From Pseudomonadota bacterium (GTDB taxonomy: Bacteria > Myxococcota_A > UBA796 > GCA-2862545), in assembly GCA_002862545.1 (NCBI GenBank), contig PKDJ01000297.1, forward strand, positions 1 to 43,415: 43,415 nucleotides of DNA, read 5' to 3'. Shown here one piece after another: positions 36,873-43,415 of the stretch. Made by a program: the position numbers and the translations under genes. The notes below the pieces were generated by a model. The model was not told the DNA's origin. It did no database searches and saw nothing but the letters and a program-made list of their open reading frames with translations. Each line of letters opens with the position of its first letter. Within the stretch, counting starts at the first letter, position 1.

Positions 36873-37388
36873 TCAGTCCGCGAGCGTCACCTTGAAGGCG
36901 TGCTTCGTGGTGATCTTTACACTCATCATCTCCTTCTCCTCGCTCTCCTCGTGCGCGAGGACACCGTCGGCCGCCCACGGCACCGAGAGCGCAGTCAGGT
37001 AGACCTGACCGCCCTCCTTCATGCCAGACTTCAGCGGCTCGTGCGCGTCGGCGTCTCGGTGCACGACCCACTGGCTCAGCGTGCCGTCGTCGAAGGTCAG
37101 GCTGTGATGCACCTTGCCCTCGACGCCCCCCCACAGGGTGAACTGCTCGCTGCAGGTGTTGGACGCGATGGCCCACGTGCCCTTGAACGTGATGCGGTCA
37201 CCGCTGCGCTTGGGCTTGGCTCCCGTGCCCTCGTAGACACTCTCGCAGGGGCAGACCTTCGCCATTGAGCACAGCGCGCCCGTGGGATCGGCGACCTCGA
37301 ACGTCACCCGGTACTGAACCTCGAGGGTGGAGGCGGCCTCGGGGGCCGCAGGCGCGGCCGAGGCGAGGAGCGGGAGCAAGGCGAGCAT
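36873..37388 (-). CDS. Small secreted protein
   Basis: The 171-residue product has a short signal peptide (MLALLPLLASAAPAAP) and a beta-rich mature part. An ALCSMAKVCPCES segment (three Cys) and a fourth Cys (SNTCSEQF) suggest disulfides. GGAGG five bases before the ATG supports the start. It is divergent from the MopE-motif lipoprotein with only 46 bp between, so both must be driven from that short region. No family recognised. Confidence 0.65.
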   Translation of the reverse strand: MLALLPLLASAAPAAPEAASTLEVQYRVTFEVADPTGALCSMAKVCPCESVYEGTGAKPKRSGDRITFKGTWAIASNTCSEQFTLWGGVEGKVHHSLTFDDGTLSQWVVHRDADAHEPLKSGMKEGGQVYLTALSVPWAADGVLAHEESEEKEMMSVKITTKHAFKVTLAD

Positions 37389-37434
37389 CGGGACCTCCGG
37401 CACGGGCTATGTACCCTGACACCTGGAGGGGCGG

Positions 37435-38559
37435 ATGCGTACCCACGCAATTGGACTGTCCCTGTTGCTCGCGGCCTGCGGTGCAGCGGACAAGTCCGGC
37501 GACTCGGGCATCCTCGACGACGGAGGGCCGACCGGGCCGGCGACCAGCACGACCGAAGCGGGCTCATCCACAGGCGCAACCGGGGGAGCGACCACCCCGA
37601 CCGGCTCCACGTCATCGACGGTCAGCACAGCCACAGGCACCTCTTCGACCTCGTCCCCCTTGGTCGAGGACTGCTCGAACGGCACCGACGACGACGACGA
37701 CGGCCTGATCGACTGCGACGATCCGGACTGCCTGGCCACCTGTGACGCCGACGGCGATGGCTTCGTGCCCCCCGAAGACTGCGACGACCTCGACCCGGAG
37801 GTCTACCCCGGCGCCGTCGAGATCTGCGGTGACGGCATCGACCAAGACTGTGACGGCATCGACCCGGTCTGCCTTCAGCTCTACGCCGGCGACGGCCGCG
37901 GCGGACGGGGCGTGGACGCTCCGAAGCTCTACCGAATCGACGTCGAGGCCGGCACCGTGACCGAGCTCGGCGGCCTCGAGCTGCCGCTGACCGGCCTCAC
38001 CTGGACGGGCGAGGGTCGTCTGCTCGGGGTGACCGCGACCCTCGCCGAGCCCACCCGCGTCGTGGAGATCACCCCGGCGCCCCTCGAGGTGTCCGTGGTC
38101 CTCGAGCTGGAGGACGACGAGCGCTGGTCCGGCTTCGCATGGCGTGCCTCCGATGACGGGCTGTACACCTGGGTCGAGGGCGAGGACAGCCTCCACCAGC
38201 TCGAGCTGGAGACCGGCGAGCAGGGCCCTCCGCTCCTCGCTGCCGGCAGCTCGGGGCACTGCCTGGCTGCCGACGCCGACGGGGTGCTCTACCGACTCGT
38301 CGGCTCGAGCCTCTATCAGCTCGATCCAGAGGCAGGGACGGAGGCGTGGCTCGGCGAGGTGCACGCACTGCCGGCTGGCTACAGCGGACAGGGCTGCACC
38401 TTCGGGAATGGGCGCCTCTACGTGGCACCGCTCGACGCCTTCGACCCGAGCTTCGGCGAGCGGCAGCTCTACGCCATCGACGTGTCCACGATCGTCGCGT
38501 ACCCCACAGGGATCGCGCTGTCGGAGGACATCGACGCCCTGGCGGCGTGGCCACTGTGA
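37435..38559 (+). CDS. MopE-motif lipoprotein with propeller-like domain
   Basis: The 374-residue product has a signal peptide ending LLLAAC (Cys15) and a Ser/Thr/Gly-rich linker (about 25-75). It then has a Cys/Asp-rich stretch with DDDGLIDCDDPDC, TCDADGDGFVPPEDCDD and EICGDGIDQDCDG, which is the putative metal-binding motif of MopE and many myxobacterial surface proteins. From about residue 145 to the end are propeller-like strands (TGLTWTGEGRLLGVT, LYVAPLDAFDPSFGERQ). The last codon overlaps the next start (GTGA, 38556-38559). Copper or calcium binding at the surface is plausible. Confidence 0.8.
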   Translation: MRTHAIGLSLLLAACGAADKSGDSGILDDGGPTGPATSTTEAGSSTGATGGATTPTGSTSSTVSTATGTSSTSSPLVEDCSNGTDDDDDGLIDCDDPDCLATCDADGDGFVPPEDCDDLDPEVYPGAVEICGDGIDQDCDGIDPVCLQLYAGDGRGGRGVDAPKLYRIDVEAGTVTELGGLELPLTGLTWTGEGRLLGVTATLAEPTRVVEITPAPLEVSVVLELEDDERWSGFAWRASDDGLYTWVEGEDSLHQLELETGEQGPPLLAAGSSGHCLAADADGVLYRLVGSSLYQLDPEAGTEAWLGEVHALPAGYSGQGCTFGNGRLYVAPLDAFDPSFGERQLYAIDVSTIVAYPTGIALSEDIDALAAWPL

Positions 38560-39575
38560 TCCCTGAGGGCTTCGGACCCGCCCTGCCCGGCGTCGAGCAG
38601 GTGCACCACGTCGAGGACAGCCTGGCCTGGACCTCGGTCGGCCGCACGGTGTCGGTCGATGGCGAGCTGGCCGGGCAGTTTCCACCGCGGCGCCGTGACC
38701 GACTCGAGGCCTACCGTCCCTGGCGGCGCATCGCGCGGGTCGACAAGTGCGTCGTCCGTCCGACCCCGTGGGGGCTCCTCGGAATCCGGGGCGGCTGGGG
38801 CTACTGCCTGCGGCGAGAGGGTCCCCAGCCCCTCTGGCCCTTCCACAGCGACGCACCCCTCCGGGGAGCCATCGCCGTCACCGAGTCCGGGGCTTGGGTC
38901 GGCGAGTACACAGGCGCCCGCGACCATGGACCGATCGTGATCTGGCACATCCGCCCCGATCTGTCCCGTGTCCCCGCGCACGTCTTCCCGGCCGGGGCGG
39001 TGCGTCACGTACACCGCGTGCAGGTCGATCCGCTCGACGGGGCCCTGTGGGCGACCACGGGCGATCGCGACGGTGCCTGCTGGCTCTGGCGCTCCGACGA
39101 CGGCTTCCGCACCGTGGAGCGACTCGGAGACGGCACTCAGCGCAGCCGGGCGACCCACCTCTGCTTCACCGAGAGCCACGTCGCCTGGGGCACCGACACT
39201 GAGCTCGGCGTCAACCACGTGGTCCGCCTCCATCGCCGGACCGGGCAGCTCGAGACGGGCATGGTGCTCCCAGCTCCCGTCTGGTCAGGAGCGCTGACGA
39301 CGGATGGCTGGCACCTGATCGCGACGGGCGTGGAGCGCGGCCCCGGCGTCCGCACTCGCCGGGCGCAGGTGTTCGCCAGCCGCGATGCCTGGCACTGGCA
39401 GCTCGTCGCCAGCCTCGACAAGGACCGCTGGCCGCACCGGCTCGGCAAGCACGGCTTGCTGTGGTTCCCGACCGGACGGTTCACCCTCGAGGAGACCCTC
39501 GTGAGTGGGGAGGCACTCCGAGGCCTCGACGGCAGCGCGCGCCCCCTCGACGTGTGGGGACTCGACCGGGCCTGA
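38556..39575 (+). CDS. Beta-propeller / BNR-like protein
   Basis: The 339-residue product starts with a GTG coupled to the previous stop. It has no signal peptide. Repeated blade-like strands such as GALWATTGDRDGACWLWRS, DGFRTVERLGDGTQRSRA and SHVAWGTDTELGVNHVVRL are reminiscent of BNR/sialidase-type or WD-like propellers; Trp-rich motifs recur roughly every 45 residues. I cannot assign a catalytic family. The coupling suggests it works with the MopE-motif lipoprotein. An alternative longer frame upstream has no better start. Confidence 0.6.
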   Translation: MIPEGFGPALPGVEQVHHVEDSLAWTSVGRTVSVDGELAGQFPPRRRDRLEAYRPWRRIARVDKCVVRPTPWGLLGIRGGWGYCLRREGPQPLWPFHSDAPLRGAIAVTESGAWVGEYTGARDHGPIVIWHIRPDLSRVPAHVFPAGAVRHVHRVQVDPLDGALWATTGDRDGACWLWRSDDGFRTVERLGDGTQRSRATHLCFTESHVAWGTDTELGVNHVVRLHRRTGQLETGMVLPAPVWSGALTTDGWHLIATGVERGPGVRTRRAQVFASRDAWHWQLVASLDKDRWPHRLGKHGLLWFPTGRFTLEETLVSGEALRGLDGSARPLDVWGLDRA

Positions 39576-39596
39576 CGGTGTATGATCTCCTCGGAT

Positions 39597-39618
39597 GCCT
39601 GCAGTTGCCCGCAGGCAG
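39597..39618 (+). promoter_or_regulatory. Leader hairpin before the DUF1444-like gene
   Basis: TGCCTGC (39597-39603) pairs with GCAGGCA (39612-39618), followed at once by the GAGG ribosome-binding region of the next gene. A TATGAT -10-like box lies at 39581-39586. The hairpin has no U-tract, so it is more likely a leader structure than a terminator for the upstream gene. Confidence 0.35.
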
Positions 39619-39629
39619 AGGCAGCGTGA

Positions 39630-40883
39630 ATGTCCATGTTCTCCAGCTTCCTGAGCTGGCTGCGCGGAGAGCCGCCGGAGGAAGATCCCGACGTTCAAGA
39701 GGCCTTCGTCCTGCGGCTGAGGACGATGGTGCAGACCGTCGACCCCTCCATTCACTTCGATGCGTCGGACCAGGCCTTCGTCAGCGAGACGGGGACGCGG
39801 GCCTACGTCGGAAACCACTGGGACCGGTACCGGCTGGCACCCGAGGAGGAACGCGAGGGGGTCCTGATCGACACGGCTCGGATCATCGTGTCCTTCGGTG
39901 GTGACGTCCCCGACACACCGCAGACCTGGGCCGAGACCGCACCCTGCGTGCTGCCGCGGCTGCGGCCTCGGCACATGTACGAGGTGGTCGCTCTCCGCTC
40001 GCGACTTCGGGAGTCGACGCCGAGCGAAGGCCCGATGGCCACCCTCCGACCTCTGAGGGGTGACCTCCATGTCGAGCTCGCCTACGACCTCCCCACGGCG
40101 ATTCAGAACCTGCGCCCGGACAAGCTCCGAGAGTGGGGCGTCGACCTCGACACCGCCTACTCCCGGGCGCTGCAGAACCTGGCTGACATCACGCCCGCGG
40201 GTGCATTCGAGGCCATCACCGATGGGCTCTACACGATCGAGGTCGGAGACTGCTACGACAGCTCACGGATGCTGCTCGTCGAGCGGGTGCGCGCGCTTCC
40301 CCTCAGGGGCCGGCCGCTGGCTCTGCCTGCCAACCGTGACACCCTGGTGATCACTGGCGAAGACGACGACAGCGGTGTGGAGCGGCTGCTTCAGATCGCC
40401 GTCCAGGCCATGGATCAACCTCGACTCGACACCGTGGCTCCTCTCGTGCTCACTGACGAGGGCTGGAGGGCCTGGCTTCCCCCCCGACAGCATCGCCTCC
40501 ATGCGGAGTGGAGGGAGCTCGAGCTGCGCGATCGCGGCACCGCCTATTCCGCGGTGCGCGAGGCCCTGCTCGCGCTCCAAGAGGCCGACATCGAGCCCGC
40601 GGTGGCCATCGCGTCGTTCGGTGCACTCCTGCACGACGGCGTCCCGATGAGCTGCACGGTCTTGGAGCGTGCTCCGGTCTGGCTCCCGCGCACCGAGCTC
40701 GTGCTGCTCGTCGTGGAGGATCGCGAGTCGCTCCTCGTCACGCGGGACCGACTCCTGTCGGAGCTCGAAGGCCAGGTCGTGCCGCTCGAGGGCGTGTTCC
40801 CCGCCTACGATGCCGTCGACACCGCCCTGACCGTCGAGCTCGTCGACCGCCTGCTGCCACACGCCCTCGAGGTCAGTGACTGA
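39630..40883 (+). CDS. DUF1444 (YtpQ)-like protein
   Basis: The 417-residue cytoplasmic product has a short Trp/Phe-rich N-terminus (FSSFLSWLRGEPPEEDPD) and no signal peptide. The segment DLHVELAYDLPTAIQNLRPD with EWGVDLDTAYSRALQNLADI matches the core of DUF1444 (YtpQ), in which a beta strand is followed by a helix with W-G-V and A-L-x-N-L. DUF1444 function is unknown. The length is greater than usual; the C-terminal part (about 280-417) looks like a second, related alpha/beta unit. GAGG lies 8 bases before the ATG. Confidence 0.65.
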   Translation: MSMFSSFLSWLRGEPPEEDPDVQEAFVLRLRTMVQTVDPSIHFDASDQAFVSETGTRAYVGNHWDRYRLAPEEEREGVLIDTARIIVSFGGDVPDTPQTWAETAPCVLPRLRPRHMYEVVALRSRLRESTPSEGPMATLRPLRGDLHVELAYDLPTAIQNLRPDKLREWGVDLDTAYSRALQNLADITPAGAFEAITDGLYTIEVGDCYDSSRMLLVERVRALPLRGRPLALPANRDTLVITGEDDDSGVERLLQIAVQAMDQPRLDTVAPLVLTDEGWRAWLPPRQHRLHAEWRELELRDRGTAYSAVREALLALQEADIEPAVAIASFGALLHDGVPMSCTVLERAPVWLPRTELVLLVVEDRESLLVTRDRLLSELEGQVVPLEGVFPAYDAVDTALTVELVDRLLPHALEVSD

Positions 40884-40892
40884 CAGGCCCGC

Positions 40893-41456
40893 TCAGCTCG
40901 CCGTCTGAGCGCCGTCATCGCCGCTCACGGCAGGATCGTCTTCCGCCTCGGTCGGGTCGCCCACGATCAGACCATGCAGCAGGTAGATCGCCACCCCGAC
41001 CAGCAGGCTCGCATCGGCGACGTTCCAGATGGGGTACACGTTGGTCCCAAACGTCTCGATGAGCCAGGGCTGAAGGCTCGGATGCTCGGTGTAGCACTTG
41101 ACGAAGTCGGTGACCCAGCCCCAGCGGAGCCGATCGATGGCGTTGCCATAGGCCCCCGAGAGGAGCAGGCCGAGGATCCCGCCGAGGAAGGCCGCATCAG
41201 CCGGCAGCCGGCGCATCATGTCGACCACCACCAGCGTGGCGATGACCGTGAAGGCGAGGAAGAGGTAGTGAGCGCCCTCGAACATCGAGAAGGCCGCGCC
41301 CGTGTTGTGGGCATGCACGAACGACAGCCAGCCGTCGATGATGTGCACCTCGTCGATGCCGTACTCGAGGTTGCGGACGACCCACTCCTTGGTGGCCTGG
41401 TCGGCGATGAGGCCGAGCACCAGCACACCGGTGAACCACAGGTACTTGTTCTTCAC
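40893..41456 (-). CDS. lspA: Signal peptidase II (prolipoprotein peptidase)
   Basis: The 187-residue product has four membrane helices and the LspA signatures HNTGAAFSMF, GNAIDRLRWGWVTDF and WNVADASL. The catalytic Asp pair is Asp117 (VTDF) and Asp148 (NVADAS). It cuts diacylglyceryl-modified prolipoproteins just before the lipidated Cys in the inner membrane. Its presence fits the large number of lipoproteins in this window. It has a longer-than-usual loop before the second Asp (about 30 residues, CYTEHPSLQPWLIETFG) and an acidic C-terminal tail (PTEAEDDPAVSGDDGA). Confidence 0.96.
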   Translation of the reverse strand: MKNKYLWFTGVLVLGLIADQATKEWVVRNLEYGIDEVHIIDGWLSFVHAHNTGAAFSMFEGAHYLFLAFTVIATLVVVDMMRRLPADAAFLGGILGLLLSGAYGNAIDRLRWGWVTDFVKCYTEHPSLQPWLIETFGTNVYPIWNVADASLLVGVAIYLLHGLIVGDPTEAEDDPAVSGDDGAQTAS

Positions 41457-41514
41457 GAGGGCTCCGGATCGAGCGGACGGGCACAGCGGTAACCGGTGGC
41501 CCGCCCCCAGACCT

Positions 41515-41892
41515 TCACATCGTCCAGGTCATCGTGCCGGAGTCGCCGGTGTCGCCCGAATCGATGCGTCCCGTGTCACGCGAGCCGGTGTCTCCGGTCT
41601 CCTCGGGACCCGTGTCCAGCACCGTGCCCGTGTCGGTCGGAGGGGTCGTGCTCGTGCCCGTGCCCGTGCCCGTGCCCGTGCCACCCGTCGTGCTCGTGCC
41701 GGCGCCACCGCCTGTGCCCGTGCTCCCACCGGAATCGAGTGTGCCACCGCCACCACCAGGACTGGTGCTGGTGCTGGTGCCTGTCGTTGCTTGTGCGTCA
41801 GACTGCAGGCCCGTGTCGCCGAGCTCACCACCCTCTTGGCCGCCCAGTGTGCAGGCCATCAACCATGACGCGAGTACCCATCCCACTACCAT
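41515..41892 (-). CDS. Low-complexity lipoprotein rich in Thr-Gly repeats
   Basis: The 125-residue product has a signal peptide ending LMAC (Cys14) followed by TLGGQEGGELGDTG and then nearly pure Gly/Thr/Ser/Asp: GGGGG, STTGGTG and a (TG)n run of about 6 units. The body holds no fold that I can see. Residues after the Cys (LGGQEGGEL) match the neighbouring lipoprotein exactly, so the two are paralogues. Low-complexity surface lipoproteins like this occur widely in myxobacteria; a stalk, spacer or metal-binding role is a guess. It is probably co-transcribed with the neighbour at 41956-42276. Confidence 0.7.
   Translation of the reverse strand: MVVGWVLASWLMACTLGGQEGGELGDTGLQSDAQATTGTSTSTSPGGGGGTLDSGGSTGTGGGAGTSTTGGTGTGTGTGTSTTPPTDTGTVLDTGPEETGDTGSRDTGRIDSGDTGDSGTMTWTM
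41653..41690. repeat. Hexanucleotide CGTGCC tandem repeat
   Basis: About five to six copies of a 6-bp CGTGCC unit encode the Gly-Thr run of the lipoprotein in this gene. The number of copies keeps the reading frame, so changes in copy number would lengthen or shorten the protein without breaking it. Confidence 0.7.
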
Positions 41893-41955
41893 CCGGTCCC
41901 CCCTCGGATGCATCCTGACCGCTGGGACGCCCACTGTGCAAGGGCGAACCCTCGG

Positions 41956-42276
41956 TCAGTCGCTGCCTGTGTCCCCGGTCTCACCCGTCTCATCCGTGTC
42001 CGTGTCAGCATCCGTGTCCGCGTCAGCATCCGTGTCCGTGTCCGTGTCCGCGTCAGCATCCGTGTCCGTGTCCGCGTCCGCGTCAGCATCCGTGTCCGCG
42101 TCAGCATCCGTGTCCGTGTCAGCTTCGGTGAAGCTACCGTCCGTCCCGCCCCCGGCAGCCGGCTCCGACTCCGCGTAGTCACCGGACTTCGGCTTCGTGA
42201 GCTCACCCCCCTCCTGTCCACCGAGGGAGCAGCCCCAGACGAGCAGCACACACACCCAGAGCCATGGCTGACGCAT
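41956..42276 (-). CDS. Low-complexity acidic lipoprotein (Asp/Thr/Ala repeats)
   Basis: The 106-residue product has a signal peptide ending VLLVWGC (Cys16), then SLGGQEGGELTKPKS identical in its GGQEGGEL core to the neighbour, and a tail of about 60 residues made of Asp-Thr, Asp-Ala and Asp-Thr-Asp units. The acidic tail could bind calcium. GAGGAGGAGG six bases before the ATG is a strong ribosome-binding site. The gene is divergent from the DUF4423 regulator, 110 bp away, which may control both lipoprotein genes. Confidence 0.75.
   Translation of the reverse strand: MRQPWLWVCVLLVWGCSLGGQEGGELTKPKSGDYAESEPAAGGGTDGSFTEADTDTDADADTDADADADTDTDADADTDTDTDADADTDADTDTDETGETGDTGSD
41993..42130. repeat. 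Degenerate hexanucleotide tandem repeat (GTGTCC/GCGTCA/GCATCC)
   Basis: Twenty-odd copies of related 6-bp units follow one another with no interruption, inside the acidic lipoprotein gene. They encode Asp-Thr and Asp-Ala pairs on the minus strand. Each unit preserves the frame. There are no conserved spacers, so this is not a CRISPR array. Confidence 0.85.
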
Positions 42277-42386
42277 CGCCTCCTCCTCACGTGGAGTGTG
42301 CCGCTCCCACAAGCTTGATGCAAGGCGATTTAGCACATACCATGACGCAGCTCGGCGCCTTGCTGTGCAGTTCTGACAGGTGTTCG

Positions 42387-43349
42387 ATGGACATAGACCA
42401 CGATCGGGTCGCGAGGGAGCTGCTGCTTGCTCTTCGGGGAAAGCGCAGTCAGGTCCAGTGGTCGCGGCGACTTGGCTACAAGAGCAACGTCGCCTATGCC
42501 TGGGAGAGTGGACGGCGGTACCCGACAGCCGCCGAGACCTTCCGCGCCATCGCGCGCAGCGGCAGGGATCTGGAGGCGGTGCTGATCGCCTTCGTCGGCA
42601 GTCGACCCGACTGGCTCGACGACCTGGAGCTGGCAAGTGCCCCGGGTGTGGCCCAGCTGCTCGACGATCTTCGCGGCAGCGCAGGGATTGGAGACCTGGC
42701 ACGCCGGGCCGACCTCAGCCGCTACGCCGTGAGCCGGTGGCTCTCCGGCAAGACCCAGCCTCGCCTGCCCGACTTCTTGAGGGTGGTGGATGCGGCGAGT
42801 GTGAGGCTGCCGGACTTCATCGCCGCAGTCGTCGACCCGAGGGAGGTCCCCTCGATCACCGAGACCTGGCGCCGGCTTGAGGCTCGGCGCAGGGGCGCAG
42901 GACAGTATCCCTGGACTCAGGCGATCCTCAGGGCGATCGAGCTCGACGCCTACCTGGCACTCGACGCCCACACAGAAGGGTGGATCGCCAAGCGTCTGGG
43001 CATCGAGCTGGAGACTGAGCTGGCCTGTCTCACCTTCCTCGAGGAGACCGGCCAAGTCACCTGGAGCGGCACCCACTACCGGCAGGAACGACTCGCAGTT
43101 CACCTGCAGCGCTCTTCGGAGGTCGGTCGTCTGCTCCGCGTTCACTGGACAGATGTCGCGTCGAGCCGACTCTCACAGGCCGCCGACGGACAGTTCTCCT
43201 ACAACGTCTTCACGGTCTCCCGTGCCGACTTCGAGCGCATTCGGCAGCTGCATCTCGACTACTTCAGAGCCCTGCGCGCAGTCGTCGCCGAATCCGAGCC
43301 CGGAGAGGTCGTGGCCGTGGCCAACGTGCAGCTCTTTCCTCTGGAGTAG
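42387..43349 (+). CDS. DUF4423 family XRE-type transcriptional regulator
   Basis: The 320-residue product has two helix-turn-helix modules: one at about residues 8-58 (SRRLGYKSNVAYAWESGRRY) and one at about 100-138 (LARRADLSRYAVSRWLSGKT). A DUF4423-type C-terminal domain follows, recognisable from WIAKRLGIELE, LTFLEETGQVTWSGTHYRQE and NVFTVSRADFERIRQLHLDY, ending in VANVQLFPL. Proteins of this kind (related to TIGR02147) are DNA-binding regulators; their signals are unknown. In-frame starts also exist at 42264 and 42342; the ATG at 42387 with ACAGG upstream avoids overlap with the divergent lipoprotein gene. Confidence 0.8.
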   Translation: MDIDHDRVARELLLALRGKRSQVQWSRRLGYKSNVAYAWESGRRYPTAAETFRAIARSGRDLEAVLIAFVGSRPDWLDDLELASAPGVAQLLDDLRGSAGIGDLARRADLSRYAVSRWLSGKTQPRLPDFLRVVDAASVRLPDFIAAVVDPREVPSITETWRRLEARRRGAGQYPWTQAILRAIELDAYLALDAHTEGWIAKRLGIELETELACLTFLEETGQVTWSGTHYRQERLAVHLQRSSEVGRLLRVHWTDVASSRLSQAADGQFSYNVFTVSRADFERIRQLHLDYFRALRAVVAESEPGEVVAVANVQLFPLE

Positions 43350-43361
43350 GGGCGCAGCCGA

Positions 43362-43415
43362 AAAGCAGAGCGGCCGGGCCCCGAAGGACCCGGCCGCCGT
43401 CCGTGAGGACGCTTC
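43362..43415 (-). terminator. Inverted copy of the left-edge terminator
   Basis: These 54 bases are the exact reverse complement of 68-121. On the minus strand they form the same 12-bp stem (43370-43397) with a TTCG loop and end in TTTT at 43361-43364. In this orientation the element would stop a transcript entering from beyond the right edge towards the DUF4423 gene; it may also help end the DUF4423 transcript, whose stop is at 43347-43349. Confidence 0.7.

Noticed and set aside
41993-42130. CRISPR-like array
   Set aside because: The 6-bp units are contiguous with no spacers and encode Asp-Thr/Asp-Ala in frame.

Overview
The window is a GC-rich (clearly above 60% by eye), densely coded stretch of bacterial chromosome. 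It contains no rRNA, tRNA, phage, transposase or CRISPR. The gene types point to a Gram-negative, myxobacterium-like (Myxococcota/deltaproteobacterial) genome: many lipoproteins with very short signal peptides and Thr/Ser/Gly/Asp-rich linkers, MopE-type Asp/Cys motifs, receptor-L-like repeats, paired helix-hairpin-helix repeats in a lipoprotein, a Ser/Thr kinase with an extracytoplasmic sensor, a BamA/TamA-type barrel and a DUF4423 regulator. This lineage call is inference from gene content; no rRNA gene is present to confirm it.

Layout. 1-121: the end of an off-window gene and a strong terminator. 8470-176 (minus strand): a five-gene run for the cell envelope, comprising a DUF1549/1592/1588-like c-type haem lipoprotein, a Tat-exported DUF1501 protein, a haem plus L-domain lipoprotein, an arylsulfotransferase-family lipoprotein and a Thr/Ser-linker lipoprotein. 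Several of these genes overlap by 4 bp. 8542-10806 (minus): typA/bipA followed by a small tRNA-binding-domain protein. 10971-15790 (plus): a lipoprotein, a 1245-residue fusion (ArsP/DUF318-type permease, Cys-pair repeats, FG-GAP/VCBS repeats, UnbV domain) and a small membrane protein. 15797-18196 (minus): the Ser/Thr kinase. 18337-21913 (plus): two MacB/FtsX-type permeases and a MacA/HlyD-type fusion protein with no ATPase alongside. 22092-25349: a secreted protein, a DUF2236/latex-clearing-type haem oxygenase, a radical SAM protein and a YkgJ-type Cys-cluster protein.

25354-27159 (minus): thiC behind a TPP riboswitch. 27268-30240 (plus): a second arylsulfotransferase-family lipoprotein, then a histidine-kinase-like protein coupled to a receiver-like protein without a phospho-acceptor Asp. 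30188-35707: a metallophosphoesterase, a DUF5690-type transporter, a secreted protein, a deoxyhypusine-synthase homologue and an outer-membrane barrel. 35717-40883: a helix-hairpin-helix lipoprotein, a small secreted protein, a MopE-motif lipoprotein, a beta-propeller-like protein and a DUF1444-like protein. 40893-43349: lspA (which processes lipoproteins), two adjacent paralogous low-complexity lipoproteins and a divergent DUF4423/XRE regulator. The window ends in an exact inverted copy of the terminator from its left end.

The dominant theme is the cell surface. About a third of the genes encode secreted, lipid-anchored or outer-membrane proteins, and lspA is among them. The strongest candidates for something undescribed are the permease/Cys-repeat/VCBS/UnbV fusion at 11438-15175 and the haem-DUF1501-L-domain-sulfotransferase cluster at 176-8470. 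There is no gene-free stretch longer than 300 bases.
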